From the NCBI RefSeq assembly GCF_010092445.1, contig NZ_CP048031.1, forward strand, positions 3,038,001-3,102,000: a DNA stretch of 64,000 bases. The letters are read 5' to 3'. The notes below the pieces were generated by a model. The model did no database searches and was not told the DNA's origin. It saw only the letters and a list, made by a program, of their open reading frames with translations. Every line of letters begins with the position of its first letter. Position 1 is the first letter of the stretch. Positions 1 through 10,294 of the stretch are shown piece by piece. Origin of the DNA: Shewanella sp. Arc9-LZ (GTDB taxonomy: Bacteria; Pseudomonadota; Gammaproteobacteria; Enterobacterales; Shewanellaceae). The position numbers were made by a program, and so were the translations under genes.

Positions 1-426
1 AGTGATTCTCCCGCCGGTGTGTTTATGCATGGCCCTACTTTTATGGGGAATCCATTAGCATGTGCTGCAGCAACCGCTAGCTTAGACTTATTGCTTGCCG
101 GCGATTGGCAACTACAGGTAAAAAACATTGAAGCGCATTTAATCCGCACCTTACCCGCAGCCATGGCGTCAAAAGAGGTTAAAGATGTACGAGTACTTGG
201 CAGTGTCGGCGTAATCGAAATGCACTCGCCAGTGAATACCGCAGCCTTACAAAAAGCCTTTGTTGACTTAGGTGTGTGGGTAAGGCCTTTTAGCCGCTAT
301 ATCTACATCATGCCGCCTTACACTATTAGCGCTGCACAATTAACCCAACTAACCTCGGCCATGTTGTTAATTGCCGATACCCTTATTCCTACCGAAGAGA
401 ATCAAACGTTGATTAGCCATGGATAA
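1..426 (+). CDS. bioA: Adenosylmethionine-8-amino-7-oxononanoate aminotransferase, C-terminal part (5' end outside window)
   Basis: BioA makes 7,8-diaminopelargonate from 7-keto-8-aminopelargonate in biotin synthesis, using S-adenosylmethionine as amino donor and PLP as cofactor. The reading frame is open from base 1, and about 141 residues are visible of a family length near 430. The segment holds the end of the large PLP domain (GPTFMGNPLACAAA, the class-III aminotransferase region just after the catalytic lysine) and the small C-terminal domain ending in a typical VRPFSRYIYIMPPY stretch. The catalytic lysine itself lies upstream of the window. The other bio genes, if divergent as usual, are also outside. 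Identity is fairly certain from these motifs. Confidence 0.88.
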   Translation, partial: SDSPAGVFMHGPTFMGNPLACAAATASLDLLLAGDWQLQVKNIEAHLIRTLPAAMASKEVKDVRVLGSVGVIEMHSPVNTAALQKAFVDLGVWVRPFSRYIYIMPPYTISAAQLTQLTSAMLLIADTLIPTEENQTLISHG

Positions 427-502
427 TTAAAACTTAACTCTTCTCTTGCTTGGCCAGATTTTAAATTGGGTCATGCTCAGTTTAATTAGGTCAAAGTTTA
501 GC

Positions 503-1039
503 TTAATCTAATACCGATTGAGCGTGGGCAATAATGGCATCTGAAACGTCTTTATAGACACCTTTAAGTAAAATCCAATGGTGCCAGTAAAGCGTTTCAG
601 TGATGATATGGTCTTTACATATGTGCACTAACTCACCAGTGGCTAGTTCTGATTTAATTTGCGTTTTTGGTACTAAACAATGGGCAGCGCCATGTTTAGC
701 AATGGTAACAAAGGAATCTGATGAACGAACAGCATGTAATGGGTATTCACCTTGCATCAGACTAAAATGCTGTTGAATATAGCGTGTGTGCATATTGTCT
801 TTGTGATCAAACGCAATACCCCGAGCTTTTCTAAGACTGTCTGCACTAATTCCATTAGGGAAGTAATGACGACTAAACTCAGGTGAAGCGACTAGCAGAT
901 AGTCGACACAGCCTAATCGAGTTAGTTGACAACCTTTAATCGGTGTAGATAGCACCGAAATGACGCCAAAAGCTTGGCCATCCTTTAACCTATTAATCGT
1001 AGGATCTTTACCTTCAACATCGTTCAAAAATGTATTGCG
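503..1039 (-). pseudogene. argP: ArgP-type LysR regulator remnant, DNA-binding half deleted
   Basis: The 174 visible residues match the effector-binding half of ArgP/IciA, the LysR regulator of arginine and lysine export: DYLLVASPEFSRHYFPNGIS, AFDHKDNMH, a QQHFSL stretch and a C-terminal YWHHW region all have ArgP equivalents. The family is near 300 residues. The N-terminal winged helix-turn-helix and about the first 120 residues are absent. The frame starts only at an internal TTG (1027) and meets a stop (1043-1045 on the reverse strand) just upstream. It cannot bind DNA in the usual way. Directly upstream, head to head, is a likewise truncated ArgO exporter, so one deletion probably removed both promoters and both 5' halves. 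Deletion as the cause is inference. Confidence 0.82.
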
Positions 1040-1042
1040 AAA

Positions 1043-1391
1043 TCAGTACCAAATTGCAACACATATTACAGCAGCTAATAGTCGTAAAAAAATTATCGGC
1101 ACCACATTTTCGGTCACCTTGCTTAACCCTCATGTGTATTTAGATACTGTGATGATATTAGGTAGCGTGGGCGACACTTTTGATGGTAACGAAAAATGGG
1201 CATTTGCTATAGATACCATACTGGCGTCGGTTTTGCGGTTTTATACTATTGCACTTGGCGCCGCTAAACTTGCCCCTTGGTTAGGTGCGCCGAAAGTTCA
1301 ACGCGTGATTGATGTCTTAGTCGGCACAATTATGCTTTTTATCGCCTATTCAGTATTTAATACTTTATTAATAATACCAACAAATTCATAG
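1043..1391 (+). pseudogene. argO: ArgO/LysE-type amino-acid exporter remnant, N-terminal half deleted
   Basis: From about base 1075 the frame encodes RKKIIGTTFSV followed by LLNPHVYLDT, the signature of ArgO in the LysE exporter family, then two further hydrophobic segments to the stop at 1389-1391. ArgO exports arginine and is normally switched on by ArgP. Family proteins are about 205 residues with six membrane segments; only the last ~105 residues remain, so the first half of the transporter, its start codon and its promoter are missing. The longest open frame begins at ATG 960, but that part runs antisense through the argP remnant and has no ArgO similarity. The junction between the two remnants lies around 1030-1075. 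Confidence 0.8.
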
Positions 1392-1441
1392 CGACAGACA
1401 ACACATGAAAATCAAAAGATATTCATAAAAATAGTAAAGAA

Positions 1442-2044
1442 TTAACTCTCCATCGGCACAAACCCAGCTTGCTGTTTTATGCGTATTAACCATTGATTAA
1501 TCTTTGGGTAATGGGCTAACTCAAAGCCACCTTGATGAGCTACATGGGTGTACGCAAACAAAGCAATGTCCGCTAAGGTAAGCTGCGAACCACACAGAAA
1601 GGATTGCTTAGCAAGTTCAGCCTCCATAACCGCCAGCGCTTTATGGCCTTTAACGTGCAGTGAGTGATATTCAACTAAACGATCATCAGGCAACCCTAAA
1701 TACAACTGAATAAAGCGTGCAACGGCAATATATGGCTCATGACCATATTGTTCAAAAAACATCCACTGGTACATTTTCGCTTTACTAAAGACATCAGTTG
1801 GGATCAACTCAGAGCCTTCTGCAAGATAACCCATAATGGCATTAGATTCAGACAACACTCTGCCATCATTGAGTTCAATTGATGGTATTTTTCCTGCTGG
1901 ATTTTTAGCTAAAAACTCTGGTGTCTGCGTTTCACCTTTCGTGATACTTATTTCTTGCCATAGATGCTCAACACCTAGCATATTCAGCACCAGCTGCACT
2001 TTATAACAATTACCTGACATGCTATCGCCATAGGCTGTGATCAT
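1442..2044 (-). CDS. Glutathione S-transferase family protein
   Basis: A 200-residue cytosolic GST: an N-terminal thioredoxin fold (about 1-78) with the conserved cis-proline in NPAGKIPSIEL and the glutathione-contacting Glu-Ser of SESNAI, then an all-helical C-terminal domain (about 88-200) containing LTLADIALFAY, the usual N-capping motif. An N-terminal serine (GDSMSGN) is the likely thiolate-activating residue, which is a family inference. Such proteins conjugate or reduce electrophiles with glutathione; the substrate cannot be read from sequence. It lies 28 bp downstream of the crbS-like gene on the same strand, so the two may be cotranscribed. Confidence 0.85.
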   Translation of the reverse strand: MITAYGDSMSGNCYKVQLVLNMLGVEHLWQEISITKGETQTPEFLAKNPAGKIPSIELNDGRVLSESNAIMGYLAEGSELIPTDVFSKAKMYQWMFFEQYGHEPYIAVARFIQLYLGLPDDRLVEYHSLHVKGHKALAVMEAELAKQSFLCGSQLTLADIALFAYTHVAHQGGFELAHYPKINQWLIRIKQQAGFVPMES

Positions 2045-2072
2045 TAGTTGTCCTCAACGCTAAATAACTCAC

Positions 2073-5000
2073 TTACTTTTTGACCAGACTAGAAATTAAC
2101 GCGCGTAATGCGGCAGGTTTAACCATCTTAGCCATATAGTGATAGCCGCGTCTTTCGACATCATCAACCAACTCTTTATTGGTATTGGCAGTAATTAATA
2201 TTCCAGGTAAATGTTCACCATAACGACTGCGAATACCATTCATCGCATCAATACCATTTTGATCATCATCTAAATGATAATCAGCTAACATGATGTCAGG
2301 GGCAACCCCTTTAAGCCCTAACTTAATTCGAGCGTCAGCAAGATCTTTGGCACAAATAACCTCGCATTGCCAACGACTTAATAACGACTCTAGCCCCGCG
2401 AGAATGGCATCTTCATTATCAATACACAATACTTTAATGCCAGCTAAAGGCTGTAATAATGTTGGTAAAGGCTTAATGCTTATTTGGCTGACCGTTTCAC
2501 CTAATGGCACGAATATAGAGAATAGAGAACCATGGCCTAAGGTCGAACTTACATGAATTTGATGATCAAGTACTTTGCTAATCCTATCGGCAATCGCTAG
2601 CCCCAGCCCCAAACCACTGACATTACGACTACTGGGATGATTAAGACGTTTAAACTCTTTAAAAATTTCTTGTATATCAAACTCATTAATCCCACAACCC
2701 GTATCGAGTACTTGAATCTCGATAAAGTCACCTCGATGTCGGCAACCAAATAACACTTTACCACCTCGAGCATAACGATAAGCGTTGGTTAAAAAGTTTT
2801 GTAAAATACGCCGCAACAATGAAGGGTCGGAGTTCACCGTCGCGGTAGAGGGCACCATCGAAAAAGAAATTTGGCTGTCACTTGCCATTGCATCAAATTC
2901 AACCGATAAACCATTAATCACTTCAGCAATAGCAAAATCACGGCGGTTAACGTCCACCATGCCAGAGTCGAGCTTAGAAATATCGAGCAAATCGGTCAAT
3001 AACTCTCCCGCTATTTTCAACGAACTATTCACATGAGTTAAGGTGGTGCGGGCTTCAAGATCCAGATTAGGATATTGTGATAACGATGCTGTAAATAATC
3101 TCGCGGCATTTAGTGGCTGCATTAAGTCGTGGCCCACTGCGGCTAAAAAGCGAGTTTTAGACGCGTGTGCCATTTCTTCCTGTGCTTTAGCTTCAAGTAA
3201 TTCACTGTTTAACATTGCCAATTCATAGGTTCGTTCTTGTACCCGACTTTCTAATGTTTCATTGGCTTCCAGTAACGCCTTCTCTTGTAAGCGATATTGG
3301 GTAATGTCAGTAAATGTCATTACAAAACCGCCATCAGGCATTGGGTTTCCTTGAATTTTAATGACTTTACCATCTTGGCGTTCACGCTCAGATGTGTGCG
3401 GAGTGCCATTACGCATATGTTGAACTCGCACAGCAACCTGGTTTTCAATGTCTCCAGTACCACAAAAGCCGCGCAACGCATTAAATCGCACCACATCAGC
3501 AATAGGCATTCCTTGGACTAAAAAGCTTTCAGGGTATTGGTATAGCTCGACATAGCGATAATTCCAGGCAACTAAATTAAGATCTTTATCGACCACACTC
3601 ATGCCTTCATAAGCATGTTCAATTGCGCCACGTAACATATCTTGGCTTAAAATAATTTTAGAGGATGCTTCATCAACGAGACTGAATACTTCATCCAGCG
3701 CCAAATCGCGGCCTTGCAGGACTGAGTCCATCACTAATGATGCACTTGATGCACCTAAAACCCCCGACAACATATGTTCGGTGTGGGCAATTAATTCTTC
3801 TGGGGCAGCTTTGTACCAACTATCACTTTTTACTGCATCGGCTGAAAAACGACTAAAACTCTCATAAGCACGAGTAGGACTCACAAATCGGCTAGCCAAA
3901 ATTAACAAATCTTGTTGCGAAATAGGCCCTTGACGTTTTTTTGAATCTTTTTTTGATGACCAAGGTTTAACAAAATTACTCGCTTGAATGCGCTCAGCAA
4001 CACCAGCTCTAAACCAAATAGATCCTAGTACATAGCAAAATATATTCGCTAACAAAGCAATCAAAGTATCACTAACATTTGGGGTTATCGAATTGAGTAA
4101 GCCTGACTCACTACCAATCAAACGGGCTTCACCGGCACCTTGAAGTAAAATAAAACACCACAGGCTAAAACCGACAGCAAGGCCTAGATAGACACCAGCT
4201 CGATTGCCGTGCTTCCAATATAATCCGCCGACTAGTGCGGGGGCTAGTTGAGAAAATGCACCAAAGGACATCATCCCCAAATGTGAAAGTGAATCACTGT
4301 CGGTAAACAGTAAGTAACTCAAATAGCCGAAGCCTAAAATAACCACAATCGATAAACGGCGTACATTTAACAATAATTGAGAAAATTGGCTGAAGTTCTT
4401 TTCCCTTATTTGCCCCGTTCGCAGCAAAAATGGCACCAGCCACTCATTACTGACCATCACACTGATAGTCACCACAGCAACAATCACCATCCCCGTTGCT
4501 GCAGATAAACTACCTAACAAGGCAACAACCGCTAATATTGGTTGGTCTAGTGCCAAAGGCAAATTAATCACATAGGTATCAGCAGATACCGAATCACCCA
4601 AAATAATTTTACCGGCTAATGCTAATGGCGCGACAAACAAGCCAAACAAGGCTAAATAAATCGGAAATATCCAACGTGATTTTTTTAAAATATGCTCGCC
4701 GCCACACTCGACCACCATCACATGGAACTGCCTTGGCATACATAAAAAAGCGGCCATTCCAACAAATAGTTCAGGGAGAAACGACTCTAAACGAATGTGA
4801 CTATTTTCGATTAATGCTTTATCTGATGCCTGCTGCCAAATATCGCCAAAGCCATCAAAAACACCAAAACTAATTACCACGCCGACTGAGATAAATGCCG
4901 CAAGTTTAACCAATGACTCAAACGCAATCGCGACCATCATTCCAGGATTATGTTCAGTCGCATCTAATTTACGCGTACCAAATAAAATGGCAAAAATGGC

Positions 5001-5495
5001 CAGTAACATGGTGATCAATAATGGCACCGCCACTGGGCTCAAGGGGGTATTGTCAGGTTGGAATAAGTTAAGGCTAAACACCATTGCTTTAAGCTGTAGC
5101 GCGATATAAGGCATGATGCCAAACAAAGCAATAAGCGTCACTAAAGCGGCTAATAACTGTGACTTGCCATAACGAGCAGCAATAAAGTCGGCAACTGAAG
5201 TAATGTTTTGTGCTTTAGACACTACAACCATTTTTCGTAGCATGCCAAACCCAAGGGTAAACACTAATATTGGGCCGACAAAAATAGGTAGAAATGACCA
5301 TAAATCATTGGCAGACTGACCTACTGTGCCTAAAAAACTCCATGATGAGCAATACACCGCTAAGCTGAGCCCATAAATCCATACTTGAGCTTTTTGGTTT
5401 ATTTTACTAAACCATCGCTCGGCACCCCATGCCAAAATAAACAGCAATGACACATAACACACCGCAATCACGGCCACGATTAAGGTTAAGTTCAT
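2073..5495 (-). CDS. crbS: CrbS/CbrA-type hybrid sensor histidine kinase with sodium:solute symporter domain
   Basis: A 1140-residue membrane sensor. Residues about 1-500 form a sodium:solute symporter-like domain with some 13 hydrophobic helices. A PAS domain follows (about 615-730), then a short coiled coil, a HisKA dimerisation helix with the phospho-acceptor His789 in AAVGHDLMQPLN, an HATPase domain with the GLGLGLAIADRI box, and a C-terminal receiver (about 1020-1140) with phospho-acceptor Asp1072 in LADYHL. In Vibrio and Pseudomonas, CrbS-type kinases with the response regulator CrbR activate acs; here the gene is divergent from acs across 256 bp, which supports that role. No partner regulator gene is in the window. 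The exact ligand is not known from sequence; CbrA-like histidine/carbon sensing is the alternative. Confidence 0.85.
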   Translation of the reverse strand: MNLTLIVAVIAVCYVSLLFILAWGAERWFSKINQKAQVWIYGLSLAVYCSSWSFLGTVGQSANDLWSFLPIFVGPILVFTLGFGMLRKMVVVSKAQNITSVADFIAARYGKSQLLAALVTLIALFGIMPYIALQLKAMVFSLNLFQPDNTPLSPVAVPLLITMLLAIFAILFGTRKLDATEHNPGMMVAIAFESLVKLAAFISVGVVISFGVFDGFGDIWQQASDKALIENSHIRLESFLPELFVGMAAFLCMPRQFHVMVVECGGEHILKKSRWIFPIYLALFGLFVAPLALAGKIILGDSVSADTYVINLPLALDQPILAVVALLGSLSAATGMVIVAVVTISVMVSNEWLVPFLLRTGQIREKNFSQFSQLLLNVRRLSIVVILGFGYLSYLLFTDSDSLSHLGMMSFGAFSQLAPALVGGLYWKHGNRAGVYLGLAVGFSLWCFILLQGAGEARLIGSESGLLNSITPNVSDTLIALLANIFCYVLGSIWFRAGVAERIQASNFVKPWSSKKDSKKRQGPISQQDLLILASRFVSPTRAYESFSRFSADAVKSDSWYKAAPEELIAHTEHMLSGVLGASSASLVMDSVLQGRDLALDEVFSLVDEASSKIILSQDMLRGAIEHAYEGMSVVDKDLNLVAWNYRYVELYQYPESFLVQGMPIADVVRFNALRGFCGTGDIENQVAVRVQHMRNGTPHTSERERQDGKVIKIQGNPMPDGGFVMTFTDITQYRLQEKALLEANETLESRVQERTYELAMLNSELLEAKAQEEMAHASKTRFLAAVGHDLMQPLNAARLFTASLSQYPNLDLEARTTLTHVNSSLKIAGELLTDLLDISKLDSGMVDVNRRDFAIAEVINGLSVEFDAMASDSQISFSMVPSTATVNSDPSLLRRILQNFLTNAYRYARGGKVLFGCRHRGDFIEIQVLDTGCGINEFDIQEIFKEFKRLNHPSSRNVSGLGLGLAIADRISKVLDHQIHVSSTLGHGSLFSIFVPLGETVSQISIKPLPTLLQPLAGIKVLCIDNEDAILAGLESLLSRWQCEVICAKDLADARIKLGLKGVAPDIMLADYHLDDDQNGIDAMNGIRSRYGEHLPGILITANTNKELVDDVERRGYHYMAKMVKPAALRALISSLVKK

Positions 5496-5674
5496 GAAAC
5501 GTCCGCTATCACTTTATTATTATTAAAAATCTGTTTTATTTTCATCTAAAACATCATGTATTGAGCAGAAAACAACCTACATAAGAGAATCGATATAAAT
5601 AATCGACCAAATCTGCAGCAATCATTACCATATTAACACGTGCAACAGACTAAATATTAAGGATATTTTAAAAC

Positions 5675-5688
5675 TAGACCAAGGTCTA
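5675..5688. promoter_or_regulatory. Perfect palindrome in the crbS-acs intergenic region, candidate operator
   Basis: TAGACC-AA-GGTCTA is a perfect 6-bp dyad with a 2-bp spacer, 63 bp upstream of the acs start in the divergent crbS/acs region. Its place and symmetry suit a dimeric regulator such as a LuxR-type response regulator (CrbR), but the binding protein is inference. No convincing -10/-35 pair for acs was identified. Confidence 0.4.
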
Positions 5689-5751
5689 ATAGTGCAAACA
5701 GCCCGTTGCAGATGATACTTTAACCACGCCATTTTTAGAAAGGGAAGCCCC

Positions 5752-7704
5752 ATGACCCCGCAGTCTCTTTACAAAGTTCCTAGTGACATTGCAGAAAACG
5801 CACTGGTTAATAACGATCAATATAAGAAAATGTACCAGGAGTCCATTATTAATCCAGAAGGTTTCTGGAGAGAACACGGCAAACGTATTGATTGGATTAA
5901 ACCTTATACCAAAATTAAGAAAACGTCTTTTGATGATCATAATCTTTCGATTAATTGGTTTTATGATGGCACGCTCAATGCCTCGGCCAATTGTTTAGAT
6001 CGTCACCTTGAAGAACACGGCGATAAGCTTGCTATTATTTGGGAAGGCGATGACGCCAACGAACAACGCAAATTAACTTACGCAGAACTGCATACGCAAG
6101 TGTGTAAGTTTGCCAATGCGCTACGTAGCCAAGGGGTTAATAAGGGCGATATCGTCACTATCTACATGCCTATGGTGCCTGAAGCTGCAGTCGCGATGCT
6201 GGCTTGTGCTCGCATTGGTGCTGTTCATTCAGTGGTATTTGGTGGCTTCTCACCAGACTCGATAGCGGCAAGGGTAATTGATGGAAAATCAAAAGTCTTA
6301 ATAACCGCCGACGAAGGTGTTCGTGGTGGCCGTAAAATTCCTCTAAAACGCAGTATCGATGAAGCAATATCAAATCCTGATGTTACGTGCGTCGAAAAAG
6401 TCATTGTATTTAAGCGCACTGGTGGAGATGTAGATTGGGTTGAAGGCCGAGATGTTTGGTGGCATTCACTCATGGAAGTTGCTTCAGAATTTTGCCAACC
6501 AGCAGAGATGAACGCCGAAGATCCATTATTTTTGCTTTATACCTCAGGTTCTACAGGTAACCCTAAAGGTGTGCTGCATACTACCGGCGGTTATATGGTA
6601 TATGCCTCGATGACACACGAATACGTGTTTGACTATAAAGCAGACGAAGTATATTGGTGTACAGCCGACGTAGGCTGGATTACTGGCCATTCGTATATGG
6701 TATATGGACCTTTTGCTAATGCCGCCACGGTATTAATTCATGAAGGCGTACCTAATCACCCTACTCCAGCTCGATTAGGTGAAATGATTGATCGACATAA
6801 GGTCAATATCCTGTATACCGCGCCAACCTTAATTCGCGCATTAATGGCTGAAGGTAAAGAACCTTTTAGTAGCTATAAAGGCGATTCATTGCGCATTATG
6901 GGTTCTGTGGGTGAACCGATAAACCCTGAAGCTTGGCGTTGGTACCATGAAGTGATTGGTCATGAGAACTGCCCTATCGTCGATACTTGGTGGCAAACTG
7001 AAACTGGTGGCATTCTGATTAGTCCATTACCTGGCGCAACTGATACCAAACCTGGCTCAGCGACTCGACCATTTTTTGGGGTACAGCCAGCACTGGTTGA
7101 TAACATGGGTGATATTGTTGAAGGCACTGGTGAAGGTAACCTAGTTATCCTTGACTCGTGGCCAGGCCAAATGCGAACAGTGTACGGTGACCATGATAGA
7201 TTTGCGCTGACGTATTTTAAAACATTCCGCGGTATGTATTTTACCGGTGATGGCGCGCGTCGTGATGAAGATGGCTATTATTGGATTACAGGCCGTGTCG
7301 ATGATGTCATCAACGTTTCGGGACATCGCTTAGGTACTGCTGAAGTGGAAAGCGCTTTAGTGTCGCATGAGCTTGTTGCTGAAGCGGCCGTTGTGGGTTA
7401 CCCCCATGACATTAAAGGCCAAGGCATTTATGCATACGTCACCCTAACTCGTGGCATTGAGCCAACAGAAGAGTTACGTCAAGAACTTCGTCAATGGGTT
7501 CGTAAAGAAATTGGTGCACTTGCAACCCCGGATCTTATCCAATGGGCAAGTGGTTTACCTAAAACGCGTTCAGGCAAAATTATGCGTCGATTCTTACGTA
7601 AAATTGCGGCTAATGAAGTCACTAATTTAGGTGATTCTTCTACTCTGGCAGATCCTGCGGTGATTGATACCTTGATTGAGTCTCGCTTAAACAAAACAGA
7701 GTAA
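5752..7704 (+). CDS. acs: Acetyl-CoA synthetase (AMP-forming)
   Basis: Acs activates acetate with ATP and CoA to acetyl-CoA through an acetyl-adenylate, letting the cell scavenge acetate. The 650-residue length matches the family. Visible motifs are the P-loop-like [11 protein letters not shown], the [12 protein letters not shown] stretch, the WWQTETGG motif, and [11 protein letters not shown] near the C-terminus with Lys609, the residue acetylated in known Acs enzymes. The ATG at 5752 follows an AAAGGGA ribosome-binding site. The gene is divergent from the crbS-like sensor, its likely activator, and ends in a strong terminator at 7763. Confidence 0.97.
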   Translation: MTPQSLYKVPSDIAENALVNNDQYKKMYQESIINPEGFWREHGKRIDWIKPYTKIKKTSFDDHNLSINWFYDGTLNASANCLDRHLEEHGDKLAIIWEGDDANEQRKLTYAELHTQVCKFANALRSQGVNKGDIVTIYMPMVPEAAVAMLACARIGAVHSVVFGGFSPDSIAARVIDGKSKVLITADEGVRGGRKIPLKRSIDEAISNPDVTCVEKVIVFKRTGGDVDWVEGRDVWWHSLMEVASEFCQPAEMNAEDPLFLLYTSGSTGNPKGVLHTTGGYMVYASMTHEYVFDYKADEVYWCTADVGWITGHSYMVYGPFANAATVLIHEGVPNHPTPARLGEMIDRHKVNILYTAPTLIRALMAEGKEPFSSYKGDSLRIMGSVGEPINPEAWRWYHEVIGHENCPIVDTWWQTETGGILISPLPGATDTKPGSATRPFFGVQPALVDNMGDIVEGTGEGNLVILDSWPGQMRTVYGDHDRFALTYFKTFRGMYFTGDGARRDEDGYYWITGRVDDVINVSGHRLGTAEVESALVSHELVAEAAVVGYPHDIKGQGIYAYVTLTRGIEPTEELRQELRQWVRKEIGALATPDLIQWASGLPKTRSGKIMRRFLRKIAANEVTNLGDSSTLADPAVIDTLIESRLNKTE

Positions 7705-7762
7705 TAAAATCAACTTATGATGTTCTATCCACCCTGAGAAATCCTGACCAATTTCTCTTTTC

Positions 7763-7787
7763 GCCCCTCGATTGAGGGGCTTTTTTT
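7763..7787 (+). terminator. Rho-independent terminator of acs
   Basis: A perfect 7-bp stem, GCCCCTC with GAGGGGC around a GATT loop, is followed by seven T residues. It lies 58 bp after the acs stop codon. Confidence 0.9.
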
Positions 7788-7815
7788 ATCTAAAAATTAA
7801 GATTCATTGACGTTT

Positions 7816-8217
7816 TTATTTATCTGAAACCTTAGGCTGTGGGCCATAAGCAGTATCAATGGTGACATTATATGAATGATCATTTAGAGTCATTTTATAG
7901 CTCGTTGATTGGCCCACTTTAATCGTTATGGCTTTGTCACCTAATAGATCCGCACCGTCATTAGATTCATCACGTAAACTTATCAACAAATTAACCTTAT
8001 TATCACTATTTGCTGTCGACACTATGGTCACGCCATAGTCTCCTTCGACACTAAGTGACACAGATTCATTTAATCCCATCACAATTTTTGAAGCCGATGC
8101 AGTTGCATCATCTGAATGCTTAACCGTTTCTTCAATAGATAAACCAATGACAAGACCTTCTTCGGCAACGGCGAGGTGGCTAACCATTAACAGAGCGGCT
8201 AACGATAAAAATTTCAT
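7816..8217 (-). CDS. Small secreted protein of unknown function
   Basis: 133 residues with a clear Sec signal peptide (MKFLSLAALLMVSHLAVA, cleavage after AVA). The mature part of about 115 residues is acidic, cysteine-free and rich in Ser, Thr, Val and Asp, with alternating hydrophobic residues that suggest a beta-sandwich fold (for instance VSLSVEGDYGVTIV and KITIKVGQ-like stretches). I do not recognise the family. It is a single gene convergent with acs and divergent from radD across 246 bp. A periplasmic location follows from the signal peptide and the absence of membrane anchors. Confidence 0.75.
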   Translation of the reverse strand: MKFLSLAALLMVSHLAVAEEGLVIGLSIEETVKHSDDATASASKIVMGLNESVSLSVEGDYGVTIVSTANSDNKVNLLISLRDESNDGADLLGDKAITIKVGQSTSYKMTLNDHSYNVTIDTAYGPQPKVSDK

Positions 8218-8463
8218 AATGTGTTCTTCCTGATGGTGATAAATTTCATTTTTATTAGTATCAATATCATCTTATTTCAATAGATGAATCTACACCAACT
8301 GATATAAAAAAACAGCGCTTAACACGCAAAAAGTACCATCCCAGTGTATTTATCATCTTTAACCATGACCAATTGATTTATTTAACGCATTTAAAACATC
8401 ATGGTCTATCAATCATTGGCTATGTTAAGCTTTGTATAAACCAAAATAACACTACTCGATAAC

Positions 8464-10215
8464 GTGAAACATTCATCTACTCAACCCGGAAATATCACCT
8501 TACGCGACTATCAGCAGCAATCAGTTGATGCGGCTATCGCTCATTTCAAGCACAGCCAACAATCAGCGGTGTTAGTGTTACCTACCGGTGCGGGAAAAAG
8601 TATTGTCATTGCCGAACTGGCCCGTATTGCTAATGGTAATGTACTGGTGCTAACTCATGTAAAGGAATTAGTCGCTCAAAATGCTGAAAAAGTGGGTTTA
8701 CTCACCCAAGAGGCCAATATCTATTCAGCAGGATTAAATCAAAAAAAGGCTAATGGCAAAACCGTGGTAGCCAGTGTTCAATCGGCCGCTTGCGCCCTAG
8801 AAAAATTCACTCAAGCATTTTCATTAGTGATCATTGATGAATGTCATCGAGTCAGTAATGAGTCTACCAGTCAATATCAACAACTGCTCACGCACCTTAA
8901 AGCGCGTAATCCTGACATTAAACTGCTTGGGCTAACCGCCACGCCTTATCGTTTAGGTTTAGGCTGGATTTATCGGCACCATTATCATGGGAAAGTAGGT
9001 AATACTGATAAACCTGTATTCGAAAAATGCATTTTTGAACTCCCAATGCGACCATTAATCAAGAAAGGTTACCTAACCAAACCGACCATTTTTGACGGGT
9101 TGAGTGCGCAATATGATTTTAGTGAACTGGTGGCGCATGACAGTGGTGAATACCCACAAATGGAAATCGATTCTTTATTGCATCATCAGGGACGAGCAAC
9201 CACTGCAATTATCAAGCAAGTAAAACAACTTGCCGAATGCCGAAAAGGTATTTTAATTTTTGCAGCTACGGTCAGACATGCCAATGAAATCATGACTCTG
9301 TTAGACAACGATGCCGCCTTAATTACCGCTCAAACGCCACATAACGAACGTGATGACATCATACATCGCTTTAAAGCCCAGAACCTCAAATACATTGTTA
9401 ACGTTGCCGTATTAACCACAGGCTTCGATGCTCCTCACGTCGACCTTATCGCAATTTTGCGCCCCACTGCATCGGTGAGCCTATTCCAACAAATGATTGG
9501 CCGAGGGTTACGTTTAGCTCCCAATAAAACAGATTGTTTAGTCATTGATTATGCCGCTAATGGTTACGACTTATTTTACCCAGAAGTCGGTCAAGCCAAA
9601 CCCAATAGCAAATCAGTGCCAGTACAAGTGCATTGTCCTGTGTGTCAATTTGCTAATACTTTTTGGGGTCTAGTGGATGGCGATGGTGATATTGTTGAAC
9701 ATTATGGCAGACGCTGCCAAGGATTAATCAATGAGCAACAACAGTGTGATTTTAGATTTCGATCAAAATCATGCCCAGACTGTGGAGCGGAGAATGATAT
9801 CGCGGCTCGCATTTGTCATAGCTGCCAATCGACCTTAATTGATCCCGATAAACGCCTAAAACAAGTACTTAATGCTCAGCATCATCATTTATTTAAATGT
9901 GAGCAAATGTTGTTGCACGATCAAGACAATAAGTTGCTTATTCAATACATTGACATTGAAGGTAATGATTTTAAGCAAACGTTTAACTTCGCGACACCAG
10001 CACAACGAAAAGCTTTTTATGCGGTATATGTTCTCAGTCATACCCGCACGCCAGGCATTCCCCATCCTCAATATAAAAAAGTCACTGATGTATTGGCGGA
10101 TCAAACTCGATTCAGAAAACCCGATTTATTATTACTGAAAAAAAACAAACATCGTTGGGATTTAGTTGATTCATTTTTTGACTATCAAGGCAAATATAAA
10201 ATCGATATGAGTTAA
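8464..10215 (+). CDS. radD: RadD/YejH-type superfamily 2 DNA-repair ATPase
   Basis: 583 residues, close to the 586 of E. coli RadD, which helps resolve recombination intermediates and works with RecA and SSB. N-terminal RecA-like domain: Walker A LPTGAGKS (about 40-47), DECH box in IIDECHR, motif III GLTATPYRLG. Second domain: VAVLTTGFDAPHVDL and the QMIGRGLRLAP motif VI. The C-terminal third carries two clusters of cysteine pairs (HCPVCQF..., SCPDCGAENDIAARICHSC) that look like zinc ribbons. The start is GTG at 8464. It is a single gene; grxA begins 79 bp downstream. Confidence 0.92.
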   Translation: MKHSSTQPGNITLRDYQQQSVDAAIAHFKHSQQSAVLVLPTGAGKSIVIAELARIANGNVLVLTHVKELVAQNAEKVGLLTQEANIYSAGLNQKKANGKTVVASVQSAACALEKFTQAFSLVIIDECHRVSNESTSQYQQLLTHLKARNPDIKLLGLTATPYRLGLGWIYRHHYHGKVGNTDKPVFEKCIFELPMRPLIKKGYLTKPTIFDGLSAQYDFSELVAHDSGEYPQMEIDSLLHHQGRATTAIIKQVKQLAECRKGILIFAATVRHANEIMTLLDNDAALITAQTPHNERDDIIHRFKAQNLKYIVNVAVLTTGFDAPHVDLIAILRPTASVSLFQQMIGRGLRLAPNKTDCLVIDYAANGYDLFYPEVGQAKPNSKSVPVQVHCPVCQFANTFWGLVDGDGDIVEHYGRRCQGLINEQQQCDFRFRSKSCPDCGAENDIAARICHSCQSTLIDPDKRLKQVLNAQHHHLFKCEQMLLHDQDNKLLIQYIDIEGNDFKQTFNFATPAQRKAFYAVYVLSHTRTPGIPHPQYKKVTDVLADQTRFRKPDLLLLKKNKHRWDLVDSFFDYQGKYKIDMS

Positions 10216-10294
10216 AACAAAATTAATTGCGTTGAATTATGATTTGAAAAGTACTTATGGTATAAATTGGCCATATCATTAAACAGGAGTCACC

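Noticed and set aside
960..1074. N-terminal part of the plus-strand 143-codon frame as a real gene start
   Set aside because: It is antisense to the ArgP remnant and has no ArgO similarity; only the part from about 1075 on aligns with ArgO.
9872..10138. 88-codon plus-strand frame
   Set aside because: It overlaps radD in another frame and lacks coding character; radD is the supported gene.
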